Positions 55,594 through 64,000 of a stretch of DNA of 64,000 bases are shown here, one piece after another. This stretch comes from Streptomyces prunicolor NBRC 13075 (lineage in GTDB: Bacteria > Actinomycetota > Actinomycetes > Streptomycetales > Streptomycetaceae). The notes beneath the pieces are model-generated. The model worked only from the letters and a program-made list of their open reading frames with translations, ran no database searches and was not told the DNA's origin. Every line of letters begins with the position of its first letter. The first letter of the stretch is position 1. The position numbers and the translations under genes are program-made. Location: assembly GCF_000367365.1 (NCBI RefSeq), contig NZ_BARF01000084.1, positions 148,301-212,300 of the forward strand. The letters run 5' to 3'.

Positions 55594-56850
55594 ATGCGGA
55601 CACCTGGAGGTTCGGGCGGCTGGTGGGGGCGGAAGAGCACACCCGGAAAGGTCGAGACGTACACCCGGTGGTCCTTCCACTTCTTCGCGGTCTTCGAGGT
55701 CGCGGCGGTCGGGCTGCCGCTGTTCGCCCAGGTCCGGGCGGGTCTCGCGGGCTGGATGACGGCGGTGGTCGTCGTGCACGCCCTGCTCTGCTCCGCCACC
55801 GCCTCCCGGGCACTCGACTGGACGCGCGACCGGCGGGCGCAGCCCGTACGGCTCCTGTGGGCCCTCGGTACGGTCACCGTGCTGATCTCCGTCGTCGCGC
55901 TCGTCCTGCGGGAACGGGGTCCCGGCGGCGACGACCTGCGGGCCGCCACGAACACGGTCTTCGTGTGCGTGCTGGGCTTCGGCACCGGCACGCTCACGCT
56001 CGGGGTCCGCGGCCGGCGGCCCCTCCTCGCCGTGGTGGCGAGTGCCGTGGGCGGGGCGCTGGTCGTACAGCTCCCGCTGGGCGTGGCCGCGCCCGCCGCG
56101 CTCGGCACCGCGGTCGCCGTCCTCTTCACCGCCGGCTGTCTCGCCTTCACCGCCGCCTTCTCCGTCTGGCTCCTCGACGCCGTGTACGAACTCGACGAGG
56201 CCCGCGAGACCCGGGCCCGCCTCGCCGTCGCCGAGGAACGGCTGCGGTTCGGGCGCGACCTGCACGACGTGATGGGCCGCAACCTGTCGGTGATCGCGCT
56301 GAAGAGCGAACTCGCTGTGCAGCTCGCCCGGCGGGGGCGGGCCGAGGCCGTGGAGCAGATGATCGAGGTTCAGCGGATCGCGCGGGAGTCACAGCGGGAG
56401 GTGCGGGATGTCGTACGGGGTTATCGCGAGGCGGACCTCCGGCTCGAACTGGCCGGTGCGCAGGGCGTGTTGGCGGCTGCGGGCATCGACTGCGAGGTGA
56501 CCGGCGACGCGGCCGGGCTGCCGGTCGAGGTGCAGTCGGCGCTCGGGTGGGTGGTGCGCGAGGCGACCACCAATGTGCTGCGGCATGGGGATGCGGGGCG
56601 GTGTGTGGTGGGGGTGCGGGTGGCTGAGGGGCGGGTTGTGCTGACCGTTGAGAACGATGGGGCGAAGGTGGGAGAGGGAGACGGGGGCGACGGTACGGGC
56701 GGGGCGGGGCTCGTGGGGTTGCGGGAGCGGCTGACCGCCGTCGGCGGGAAGCTGGAGGCGGGGGCTGTGGACGGTGACCGGTTCCGGGTGGTGGCCACGG
56801 TGCCATTGCCTTCGGCGACGGGGACGGGGATGGGAGGCGGGGCCTCATGA
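55594..56850 (+). CDS. Sensor histidine kinase (NarL/DesK-type)
   Basis: About 418 residues from ATG 55594 (a start at 55546 is possible). Several membrane spans occupy residues 25-195. The HisKA_3 phosphoacceptor His224 lies in RFGRDLHDVMGRNLSVIALKSEL, and the HATPase domain shows VVREATTNVLRHG and GGAGLVGLRERL. It phosphorylates the LuxR-type regulator downstream. It follows the permease directly, linking signal sensing to the ABC exporter. Confidence 0.94.
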   Translation: MRTPGGSGGWWGRKSTPGKVETYTRWSFHFFAVFEVAAVGLPLFAQVRAGLAGWMTAVVVVHALLCSATASRALDWTRDRRAQPVRLLWALGTVTVLISVVALVLRERGPGGDDLRAATNTVFVCVLGFGTGTLTLGVRGRRPLLAVVASAVGGALVVQLPLGVAAPAALGTAVAVLFTAGCLAFTAAFSVWLLDAVYELDEARETRARLAVAEERLRFGRDLHDVMGRNLSVIALKSELAVQLARRGRAEAVEQMIEVQRIARESQREVRDVVRGYREADLRLELAGAQGVLAAAGIDCEVTGDAAGLPVEVQSALGWVVREATTNVLRHGDAGRCVVGVRVAEGRVVLTVENDGAKVGEGDGGDGTGGAGLVGLRERLTAVGGKLEAGAVDGDRFRVVATVPLPSATGTGMGGGAS

Positions 56851-57016
56851 TCGCGCTGTGCGCCGTACGTCCGCTGGTTGCCGGGCGCTGCGAGCGGGGC
56901 GAGGTGCCTGGTGACCGGGCACGTCGGACAGCCTCTGCCGACCGCGAGCGAGATCGCCTCACCATTCGGCCACTCCGCCACCCTCACCACCTCCCCGCCT
57001 CGACCAGGAGCACCCC

Positions 57017-57634
57017 ATGACCGCCCCCGTCGTAAGACTCCTGCTCGCCGATGACGAGCACCTCATCCGGGGTGCGCTCGCCGCCTTGCTCGGGCTGGAG
57101 GATGACCTCGTCGTCGTGGCCGAGGCGGCTACCGGGCACGAGGCGTTGGCTATGGCTCGGGCTCATGAGCCTGATGTGGCTGTGCTGGATCTTCAGATGC
57201 CGGGGGCCGACGGTGTGAAGGTGGCCACATCGTTGCGGGCCGAGTTGCCGGGGTGCCGGGTGTTGATCGTGACCGGGCACGGTCGGCCCGGGCATCTGAA
57301 GCGGGCGCTTGCGGCTGGGGTGCGGGGGTTCGTGCCCAAGACCGTCAGTGCGCAGCGGCTTGCCGAGATCATTCGTACCGTGCATGCCGGAAACCGTTAT
57401 GTCGACCCCGAGTTGGCCGCCGACGCGATCTCCGCCGGGGACTCGCCGCTGACCGCCCGTGAGGCCGAGGTGCTGGAGTTGGCCGCTGATGGGGCGCCGG
57501 TCGCGGAGATCGCCGAACGTGCCGCGCTCTCGCAGGGGACCGTACGGAACTATCTCTCCTCCGCCGTCTCGAAACTCGGGGCCGAGAACCGGCATGCGGC
57601 AGTGCGTCTCGCACGCGAGCGAGGTTGGGTATAG
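57017..57634 (+). CDS. LuxR-family response regulator
   Basis: A 205-residue two-domain regulator. The receiver domain has Asp12-Asp13 and phosphoacceptor Asp58 (VAVLDLQMPG). The C-terminal LuxR HTH reads LTAREAEVLELAADGAPVAEIAERAALSQGTVRNYLSSAVSKL. It is the partner of the kinase at 55594, from which it is separated by 166 nt, so it may have its own promoter. Confidence 0.95.
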   Translation: MTAPVVRLLLADDEHLIRGALAALLGLEDDLVVVAEAATGHEALAMARAHEPDVAVLDLQMPGADGVKVATSLRAELPGCRVLIVTGHGRPGHLKRALAAGVRGFVPKTVSAQRLAEIIRTVHAGNRYVDPELAADAISAGDSPLTAREAEVLELAADGAPVAEIAERAALSQGTVRNYLSSAVSKLGAENRHAAVRLARERGWV

Positions 57635-57657
57635 TTGCTCTCGCGCCACGGCGCAAC

Positions 57658-57730
57658 GCGGACGTAGCTCAGTTGGTAGAGCGCAACCTTGCCAAGGTTG
57701 AGGTCGCCAGTTCGAACCTGGTCGTCCGCT
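57658..57730 (+). tRNA. tRNA-Gly (GCC), copy 2
   Basis: Identical to the copy at 53643, again with CCA encoded (57731-57733) and the same terminator. It begins 24 nt after the response-regulator stop. Confidence 0.96.
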
Positions 57731-57735
57731 CCAGC

Positions 57736-57767
57736 AAAAACCCCGGTCCGGGTGGACCGGGGTTTTT
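57736..57767 (+). terminator. Terminator after tRNA-Gly (GCC) copy 2
   Basis: The same perfect 14-bp stem as after copy 1, ending in TTTTT just before the convergent purC stop. Confidence 0.92.
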
Positions 57768-57775
57768 CGTGCCCT

Positions 57776-58675
57776 CTAGCCCCAGTTCAGGCCCGTCAGG
57801 CGCTCGTACGCCTCGATGTACTTCGCGCGCGTCGCGTCCACCACCTGCTGCGGAAGCGCCGGCGGCGGCTGCTCGCTCTTGCGGTCCCAGCCGGACTCCG
57901 GGCCGGTCAGCCAGTCGCGCACGAACTGCTTGTCGTACGACGGCTGCGCGCGGCCCGGCTGCCAGGTCTCGGCCGGCCAGAAGCGGGACGAGTCCGGGGT
58001 CAGGACCTCGTCGGCGGCGATCAGCGTCTCGCCGTCGAAGCCGAACTCGAACTTGGTGTCCGCGAGGATGATGCCCCGGTCACGGGCGATGTCCCGGGCA
58101 CGGCCGTAGACGGCGAGGGTCGCCTGGCGCAGCTGCGCGGCGGTGTCGGCTCCGACCTGCCGGGCGACCTCCTCGTACGACACGTTCTCGTCGTGCTCCC
58201 CTACGGCGGCCTTCGTGGCCGGGGTGAAGATCGGGGCGGGGAGTTCACTGCCGTCGACCAGGCCCTCGGGGAGGGCGAGGCCGCAGACCGTGCGGGAGGC
58301 GTTGTACTCGACCAGGCCGGAGCCGGTGAGGTAGCCGCGGGCCACGCACTCCACCGGGACCATCTGGAGGGACTTGCAGATGAGGGTGCGGCCCGCCCAG
58401 TCTGCGGGGGCGCCGGGCGGGAGGTCGGTGCCGAGGACGTGGTTGGGGATCAGGTCGGCGAGCTGGTCGAACCACCAGAGGGAGAGCTGGGTGAGGACCC
58501 GTCCCTTGTCGGGGATCTCGGTCGGCAGTACCCAGTCGTAGGCGGAGATGCGGTCGCTGGCGACCATCACGAGATCGCCCGCCTCGTTCTGGTACAGCTC
58601 GCGCACCTTGCCGGTGTGGAGGTGCGTCAGGCCCGGAACCTGGAGCGGCTCGGGCTTTTCTACGAATCCGGACAC
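57776..58675 (-). CDS. purC: SAICAR synthetase
   Basis: A 299-residue enzyme joining CAIR and aspartate with ATP. HTGKVRELY, SDRISAYDWVLPTEIPDKG, VECVARGYLTGSG and ADTKFEFGF are PurC signatures. The GTG at 58675 with GGAGGA 6 nt upstream was chosen over the longer open frame. Confidence 0.97.
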   Translation of the reverse strand: MSGFVEKPEPLQVPGLTHLHTGKVRELYQNEAGDLVMVASDRISAYDWVLPTEIPDKGRVLTQLSLWWFDQLADLIPNHVLGTDLPPGAPADWAGRTLICKSLQMVPVECVARGYLTGSGLVEYNASRTVCGLALPEGLVDGSELPAPIFTPATKAAVGEHDENVSYEEVARQVGADTAAQLRQATLAVYGRARDIARDRGIILADTKFEFGFDGETLIAADEVLTPDSSRFWPAETWQPGRAQPSYDKQFVRDWLTGPESGWDRKSEQPPPALPQQVVDATRAKYIEAYERLTGLNWG

Positions 58676-58745
58676 GGGTTCCTCCAGTAAGTCTCTCCAA
58701 CTGGCTCGATTGTCCCGTATGCGCGGCTGCCCTCCGGTCGCGGGG

Positions 58746-60251
58746 TCAGTCGTGCTTGCAGATGCGGTCCAGGAGGTTGGCCGTGGCGCGCTGGACGCGG
58801 GCGTCCACGTGGCCGGGGCGGTCCAGGGCCGGTGACCAGGCGAAGGTGCCGGAGGCGAAGACAAGAGAGCCGGAGGGGGCGCGGTAGAGGGAGGTCTCCT
58901 GGTGGCGGAGGGCGCCCTCGCTGTCCGCGTACGGGGAGTGGGCGAGCAGGATGCGCTCCTCGTGCCGGGGGAGCTGGGTGCGCGGGAAGTACCGGTCGGC
59001 CTCGCCCGCGACCAGGCCCTCGATCGGGTCGCCGTCACCGGCGCCGGTCGCCTCCCACAGCCAGTGGTCGGCGTTGCGGACGATCAGGGGGTACGGCTCG
59101 GGCACCCGGCCCGCGTACTGGATGCCGACCAACTGCTGCTCGGGGCGGTCGACTTCGCGCCACAGCACCGGCTTGCCCGGGCCCCGGCGCTTGCGGCAGG
59201 TGAGCAGGCGGTCGGGGACGCCGGACGGGGAGGGCCCCAACTCCACTTGCCAGTACATGGTGTTGGCGGAGAGGAAGACGAGGGACGTGCCGTGGTCGCG
59301 GGCACGTTCGACGGTACGGCGCATCTGTGTCGACCAGTACTCGTCGTGGCCGGGGAACACCAACCCCCGGTAACGGGTGGGGTCCACGCGGCCGGAGTGC
59401 AGGTCGCGGGCGTCGGCGTAGGCGAGGTCGTAGCCGTAGCGCTCGGCCCAGCGGATGAAGTCGTAGGCGTGGCCCACGTGGAGGGGCAGGCCCGCGCCCG
59501 CGTACGGGCGGTCGAAGGAGACCGTCGTCGCGGCCTCGGACTCGCCGAGGAGGCGGCCGTCGCCGTCCCAGGCGTGGTAGAGGCTCGCGCCGGTGTGGCC
59601 GTCCTCCGGGTAGAGGTTGTAGGCCTGCCAGGTGATGTCGGGCAGGAGGAGGAGCAGGTCGGCGGGGTGGTTGTCGCGGACCGTGAACGGGATGTGCGAG
59701 CGGTAGCCGTCGGCGGTGGTGAGGACGGCGACGTACGCGCCGATGCTCCAGTAACTCGGGATCTGCAGGCGCCAGGACAGCCACCAGTGGTGGCAGGAGA
59801 CCGTGCGGTCGGCGGTGAGCGGCGGGGGCTGCACGATGCCCGAGAGGCGGGGGCTGGTGGTGATCTTGGCGGCGCCGTCACCGCCGTAGTGGCCGATGCG
59901 GTAGATGTCGACGGCGAACTCCTGGGGCGGGTCGACCGTGACGTGGAAGTCGAGTGCCTCGCCGGGGGCGACCGCGCTCGCCGAGGTGAAGCCCTTGATC
60001 TGGCGGCGGACGTCGTCGGCGGAGCGCGGGCCGCCGCCGTCCGACGCGCGCGGGGCGGGGACGTGAGGGGTGTGCCGGTCGGTGGTCGCGCGGGGCGGTG
60101 TGGGGTCCACGTACCAGGGGACGACGTGGCCGGTGTCGTCGAAGTAGGTCTCGCTGCCCCGGAGCCAGGGGACGGGGCCCTGTCCGAAGGGGTCCGTGAC
60201 GGCGTGCGCCAGCGCTCCGGACTCCCAGCGGCGGATCTGCTCCGACCCCAT
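58746..60251 (-). CDS. N,N-dimethylformamidase large-subunit-like protein
   Basis: A 501-residue protein. An N-terminal beta-sandwich (FTSASAVAPGEALDFHVTVDPP, FAVDIYRIGHYGG) is followed by a class I glutamine-amidotransferase-like region containing FPGHDEYWSTQMRRTVERARDHGTSLVFLSANTMYW, the hallmark of the DMFase beta C-terminal domain. DMFase hydrolyses dimethylformamide with a small partner subunit, and none is seen nearby, so the substrate is uncertain. It is a conserved neighbour of purC/purD in Streptomyces. Confidence 0.82.
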   Translation of the reverse strand: MGSEQIRRWESGALAHAVTDPFGQGPVPWLRGSETYFDDTGHVVPWYVDPTPPRATTDRHTPHVPAPRASDGGGPRSADDVRRQIKGFTSASAVAPGEALDFHVTVDPPQEFAVDIYRIGHYGGDGAAKITTSPRLSGIVQPPPLTADRTVSCHHWWLSWRLQIPSYWSIGAYVAVLTTADGYRSHIPFTVRDNHPADLLLLLPDITWQAYNLYPEDGHTGASLYHAWDGDGRLLGESEAATTVSFDRPYAGAGLPLHVGHAYDFIRWAERYGYDLAYADARDLHSGRVDPTRYRGLVFPGHDEYWSTQMRRTVERARDHGTSLVFLSANTMYWQVELGPSPSGVPDRLLTCRKRRGPGKPVLWREVDRPEQQLVGIQYAGRVPEPYPLIVRNADHWLWEATGAGDGDPIEGLVAGEADRYFPRTQLPRHEERILLAHSPYADSEGALRHQETSLYRAPSGSLVFASGTFAWSPALDRPGHVDARVQRATANLLDRICKHD

Positions 60252-60439
60252 GGTCGCTCCCCTCCCTCGTGCCCCCGTGGTGTTCCTTCGTCCAACTGTC
60301 GTATGCCGTAAGCCTTTGCCAGATACGGGACGGCGTACGGGATCGGCCTCAGCACATCACATTAAGCACTCACTCTGTCACTGGTCGTTGCTAATTGACC
60401 AAAAGTGGAAGTGCGGATTCCGCCAGGGTCTTGCGGGAT

Positions 60440-62380
60440 TCAGACGAGCCGTACCGGCTTCTCCGGGCGTATGCCCAGGTCCATCAGCCACGCGCGCAGG
60501 GGTGCCGGGTCGCCGTCCTCCACCAGGCTGAGCACCCTCGGGGCGAGGTCGGCCGCCCTTTCGCCGTTGACGAGCAGGGTCGGGCCGTCGAGCCAGTCCA
60601 GGCCGGGCAGCGCTCCGGCCGTGTCCATCGCGGCGCAGCACACCATCGCCGTGACGTGATCGGCGAGCAACTCCCGGCCGGTGCGCGGTGGTTGGAGCGG
60701 GAAGAGGGGGAGCCCGGTGTCGTCCCAGAGTCCGGTGTCGGGGCCTTGCCCGGGCGGGGCCGCGCTGATCGGCGGGGTGGCCGCCTCCTCGCGCGCCAAC
60801 TCCGCGGTCAGCCCTGCGGCGAGGGCCGCGCTGTGCGGGGAGCCGCTTTCGCCGAGCTCTTCGTCGTCATCGTCGGCGGCCATCGCCTTGTAGGGCTCGG
60901 GCTCCGGGGGTGCCTCTGGGTGGGGGGCTGCCTCTGGGTGGGGGGCTGGGGCTTCCGGTTGTGCGGGGGTGGACGGGTCGGTGAGGGTGGCGTCCGGCGC
61001 GTACGGATCTACGGCGTCGGCCTCCCCGTACCGGTCGTCCGCACGGCCGTCCGTACGGTCATCCGCACGGCCGTCCGTCGTCGTCGGGTCCGTCAGGTGG
61101 TCCACCACTCGGGCCAGGGTCGGGGGGTCGTGGTGGGGCGGGGTCGGGTCGGGGGCACGGCGGACGCCAAGGGTGTCCAGGACGCGGTGGAGGCGGGCCG
61201 CGTCCGTGCGCCATTTGCGGTCGACGACCTCCTCCGGGTACTCCTGCCAGGCCACCGGTGCCCAGTCGGGACCGGTCTCGGCGGGGCCGCCGTGGAAGAG
61301 GCGGGCGGCGAGGAGTGAGGTCGCCTCGTCGATCGTGCCGGGCTCTTCGAGCAGGTCGCAGGCGGGGCGCTCGCCCAGGCGGGAGGCGAAACCCTCGGCC
61401 AGGCGGTCGCGGCGGGACAGCTCCGTGAGCGCCGCGACGACGCCCGCGTCCAGTCGGGACGGCCAGCGGCCCATCCGCCACGCGGGCAGCGCGACCCTGG
61501 TCAGCAGCCGGTCCCAGCCCGCGTACGCCAGGCCCACCTGTTCCTGCGCGACGATCCGCAGGCCGTAGTCCACAGCCTGTGCACGCTCGGCGGCAGCGGC
61601 GGCCACGCCCCGCTCCATCTCGGCCGCGTGACCCCGGCAACTGCGCAGCAGCAGCCGGGCGACCCAGCCGACACCGGCGAGCACCGAACGGAACACCGGA
61701 CCGCGCGGTGCCGAGGTCACGGCCACCGCCGCGTCCAGGCCCCGTACGAAACGGCGGGCCGCGGCTATGTCCGGGTGCGCCGAGGGTCCCGTACCGGCGA
61801 CGACCGGGGCGAGCACCGCGCGCAGCTCGCCAACCCGCATCCACCACAGGAACGGCGAGCCGATGACGAGGACGGGCGCGGCGGCCGTACGCCGGGAACG
61901 CCCCGGGGTGAGGCTGCGGACGCCGGTGATCTCGTCGCCGCTCTCCTGCGGGGGCGGGCCGTGGGACGGGTGGGTGCGGTCCTCCAGCCAGCTGTCGCAG
62001 TCCGGGGTGAGCGCTATCGCGGACGGTGCGGGGACGTCGAGGCGGTCGGCGAGGTCGCGCACCATGCGGTACAGGTCCGGGGCCGATTCCTCGGCGATCG
62101 CGACCGTAGGACTCACGGCCGGGCGGGCCCGCGCGACGACCAGCGCGATGGCGCCGGCGGCGAGCAGCACGACGATCGCGGCCACGCCCATGATCCAGCG
62201 GGCGAGATCCCAGCTCCGGCCCATGAGATGGCCGGAGGAACCCCCGGCGAGCAGGATCACCGCGACGGCGGCGGGCAGCAGGGCGACGGCCAGCGCCCGG
62301 CTGCGGATCCGCAGCACGGCCAAGGCCCGGGAACGCGCCGCCTGCGCGCCCGCCTCCACACCCACACCCATACCGGTCAC
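60440..62380 (-). CDS. Large membrane protein with degenerate M48-like region
   Basis: About 646 residues from GTG 62380. It has two membrane spans near the N-terminus (LAVALLPAAVAVILLAGG and WIMGVAAIVVLLAAGAIALVVARA), a middle region arranged like M48 peptidases (VLVIGSPFLWWMRVGELRAVLAPVVAG) but with no HExxH zinc motif, and a long Pro/Asp/Glu-rich disordered segment (about 455-565, with PHPEA repeats). It is probably not catalytic. Its function is unknown. Confidence 0.75.
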   Translation of the reverse strand: MTGMGVGVEAGAQAARSRALAVLRIRSRALAVALLPAAVAVILLAGGSSGHLMGRSWDLARWIMGVAAIVVLLAAGAIALVVARARPAVSPTVAIAEESAPDLYRMVRDLADRLDVPAPSAIALTPDCDSWLEDRTHPSHGPPPQESGDEITGVRSLTPGRSRRTAAAPVLVIGSPFLWWMRVGELRAVLAPVVAGTGPSAHPDIAAARRFVRGLDAAVAVTSAPRGPVFRSVLAGVGWVARLLLRSCRGHAAEMERGVAAAAAERAQAVDYGLRIVAQEQVGLAYAGWDRLLTRVALPAWRMGRWPSRLDAGVVAALTELSRRDRLAEGFASRLGERPACDLLEEPGTIDEATSLLAARLFHGGPAETGPDWAPVAWQEYPEEVVDRKWRTDAARLHRVLDTLGVRRAPDPTPPHHDPPTLARVVDHLTDPTTTDGRADDRTDGRADDRYGEADAVDPYAPDATLTDPSTPAQPEAPAPHPEAAPHPEAPPEPEPYKAMAADDDDEELGESGSPHSAALAAGLTAELAREEAATPPISAAPPGQGPDTGLWDDTGLPLFPLQPPRTGRELLADHVTAMVCCAAMDTAGALPGLDWLDGPTLLVNGERAADLAPRVLSLVEDGDPAPLRAWLMDLGIRPEKPVRLV

Positions 62381-62606
62381 GACCGGACCTCGCCCCCTCC
62401 GTGCTGTCCCACTCCGCTGGTGTTGCTCACTCCCCCACTGTGGCACCCACCACTGACATCGCAATGCCGGTGGGCCAAGTGCCGGAACGCTTGCGCCGCA
62501 CCATAGTTGGGGCCCCGGTCCCCGTCAGCCGGTTGGGGCATCGGTCACTCGATGGAATGGCTCAGGGGAAAGGTGGATGACAGAGGGCGAGGGTGAGGGC
62601 AAGGTT

Positions 62607-62640
62607 CAGGCCCCGAATCCTGAGACGGAATCGGGGCCTG
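62607..62640. terminator. Terminator after purD
   Basis: Perfect 10-bp arms CAGGCCCCGA/TCGGGGCCTG with a 14-nt loop, 33 nt past the purD stop. Confidence 0.75.
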
Positions 62641-62672
62641 TCGGGTTTATCGGTGCGCGGAAGCGCTTGGGG

Positions 62673-63926
62673 TCACTCGCCCGACGCCGCCTTCGCCGCG
62701 ATGTCCGTGCGGTGCTCGGAGCCGTCGAGACGGACCCGGGCCACGGCCGCGTACGCGCGCTCGCGGGCCTGGGTGAGATCCGCGCCGATCGCCGTGACGG
62801 AGAGGACGCGGCCACCCGCGCTGACGACCGTGTCGCCGTCGTACTTGGTACCGGCGTGCAGCACGTACGCGTGCGGGGCGTCCTGCGCGGCCACCTCGTC
62901 GAGGCCGGTGATCGGGTCGCCGGTGCGGGGGGTGCCGGGGTAGTTGTGCGAGGCGATGACCACGGTGACCGCCGCGTCCTCGCTCCAGCGCAGGGGGGCC
63001 AGGTCGTCGAGGGTGCCGTCGGCGGCGGCGAGCAGGACGCCGGCCAGCGGGGTCTTCAGGCGGGCCAGGACCACCTGGGTCTCCGGGTCGCCGAAACGGG
63101 CGTTGAACTCGATGACCCGCACACCGCGACTCGTGATCGCGAGACCGGCGTAGAGGAGGCCGGAGAAGGGGGTGCCGCGGCGGCGCATCTCGTCGACGGT
63201 GGGCTGGAGGACGGTCTGCATGACCTCCTCCACCAGCTTCGGGTCGGCCCACGGCAGCGGAGAGTACGCGCCCATGCCGCCGGTGTTCGGGCCCTCGTCG
63301 CCGTCCAGCGCGCGCTTGAAGTCCTGGGCGGGCTGGAGGGGGACGACGGTGACGCCGTCGGTGATCGCGAAGAGCGAGACCTCGGGGCCGTCGAGGAACT
63401 CCTCGATGACGACCCGCTCGCAGGCGCCTGCGTGCGCCTTCGCCGCATCGAGGTCGTCGGTGACGACGACGCCCTTGCCGGCGGCGAGTCCGTCGTCCTT
63501 CACGACGTACGGCGCACCGAAGGCGTCGAGAGCCTCCGCGACCTCTTCCGGGTTCGTGCAGACGTAGGAGCGGGCGGTCGGCACACCGGCCGCCGCCATC
63601 ACTTCCTTGGCGAAGGCCTTGGAGCCCTCCAGCTGCGCGGCCTCCCCGGAGGGGCCGAAGACCGGGATGCCCGCCTCGCGCACGGCGTCGGCGACCCCGG
63701 CGACGAGGGGTGCCTCCGGGCCGACCACGACCAGCTCGGCACCGAGTTCGGTGGCCAGCGCTGCTACGGCTGCGCCGTCGAGGGGGTCGACCTGGTGCAG
63801 CTCGGCGACCTCGGCGATGCCTGCGTTGCCGGGGGCGCAGTGCAGCGCGGTGACGTCGGGGTCGTTGGACAGGGAATGGCAGAGGGCGTGTTCGCGGGCG
63901 CCGGTACCGATGACGAGGACCTTCAC
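62673..63926 (-). CDS. purD: Phosphoribosylamine-glycine ligase (GAR synthetase)
   Basis: A 417-residue ATP-grasp enzyme making GAR from phosphoribosylamine and glycine: VLVIGTGAREHAL at the start, YVVKDDGLAAGKGV (ATP-binding), EGPNTGGMGAYSPLP and VIEFNARFGDPETQV (metal ligands). The upstream 74 nt to the window end are G-rich without a visible gene. Confidence 0.97.
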   Translation of the reverse strand: MKVLVIGTGAREHALCHSLSNDPDVTALHCAPGNAGIAEVAELHQVDPLDGAAVAALATELGAELVVVGPEAPLVAGVADAVREAGIPVFGPSGEAAQLEGSKAFAKEVMAAAGVPTARSYVCTNPEEVAEALDAFGAPYVVKDDGLAAGKGVVVTDDLDAAKAHAGACERVVIEEFLDGPEVSLFAITDGVTVVPLQPAQDFKRALDGDEGPNTGGMGAYSPLPWADPKLVEEVMQTVLQPTVDEMRRRGTPFSGLLYAGLAITSRGVRVIEFNARFGDPETQVVLARLKTPLAGVLLAAADGTLDDLAPLRWSEDAAVTVVIASHNYPGTPRTGDPITGLDEVAAQDAPHAYVLHAGTKYDGDTVVSAGGRVLSVTAIGADLTQARERAYAAVARVRLDGSEHRTDIAAKAASGE

Positions 63927-64000
63927 GGGGTCAGCCTAGGTCACGGTGAGGGTGGGGGTGGTCGGGGTGGGGGTTGGGAGCGGGGTTGGTTGGTGGTGCG

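Noticed and set aside
56851..57016. An extra small gene between kinase and response regulator
   Set aside because: No frame with codon bias and a ribosome site was found in the 166-bp gap; it more likely carries a promoter or an untranslated leader.

Overview
The window is chromosomal DNA from a high-GC actinomycete, almost certainly a Streptomyces. Evidence for this is the strong G/C third-position bias, BldC, a leucine-family valine dehydrogenase, Lsr2, a DUF3073 protein, XRE/DUF397 modules, rare TTA codons and the dispersed GC-rich intergenic repeats typical of the genus. It falls into two parts.

Positions 1 to about 27,600 are the right part of a type II (aromatic) polyketide gene cluster; the left edge cuts a ketoreductase gene, so the cluster continues beyond the window. 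Reading leftward from 5,289, one translationally coupled operon encodes a TcmI-type cyclase, a WhiE-ORFII-type cupin, KS-alpha, chain-length factor, ACP, an unusual TcmN-type aromatase/cyclase fused to a ketoreductase, and a second ketoreductase. A SARP activator (5,592-7,523) follows, then a coupled trio (asparagine-synthetase-like amidotransferase, deazaflavin/split-barrel protein, DUF1772 protein). Next come three related FAD aromatic hydroxylases, an O-methyltransferase, an MFS exporter, a MarR-controlled pair (a further FAD monooxygenase and a quinone oxidoreductase), a double SnoaL protein, a GNAT protein, an atypical SDR, a BBE-like flavoenzyme, a small beta-barrel protein and a second methyltransferase. 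The cyclase set plus the amidotransferase suggests a pentangular, possibly lactam-bearing polyphenol (fredericamycin/xantholipin/lysolipin type). The product itself cannot be read from the sequence. No glycosyltransferase, P450, halogenase or starter-unit enzyme is seen in this part.

Two regulatory layers are visible. SARP-like heptamers with TCGA cores exactly 11 bp apart lie before the PKS operon, the methyltransferase operon and the GNAT operon, and a weaker pair lies before the first hydroxylase. A separate set of ACATGC/GCATGT-type palindromes sits in the promoters of the MarR gene, its divergent monooxygenase and the quinone oxidoreductase.

From about 27,885 rightward the DNA is mostly conserved core: tRNA-Asp, tRNA-Phe, hrpA, a second identical tRNA-Asp followed by a broken third copy, bldC, vdh, a DUF3073 gene, purM, purF, purL-purQ-purS, lsr2, three tRNA-Gly genes, an ABC transporter with a two-component system, purC and purD. 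Between purF and purL (about 40,070-49,230) lies a patchwork of accessory genes: a META-domain lipoprotein, a TetR/MFS pair with a TTA codon, an XRE-DUF397-DUF397 module, two methyltransferase or hypothetical loci and a Tet(X)-like monooxygenase. The polyketide cluster therefore abuts a tRNA-bearing border of the purine/bldC core.
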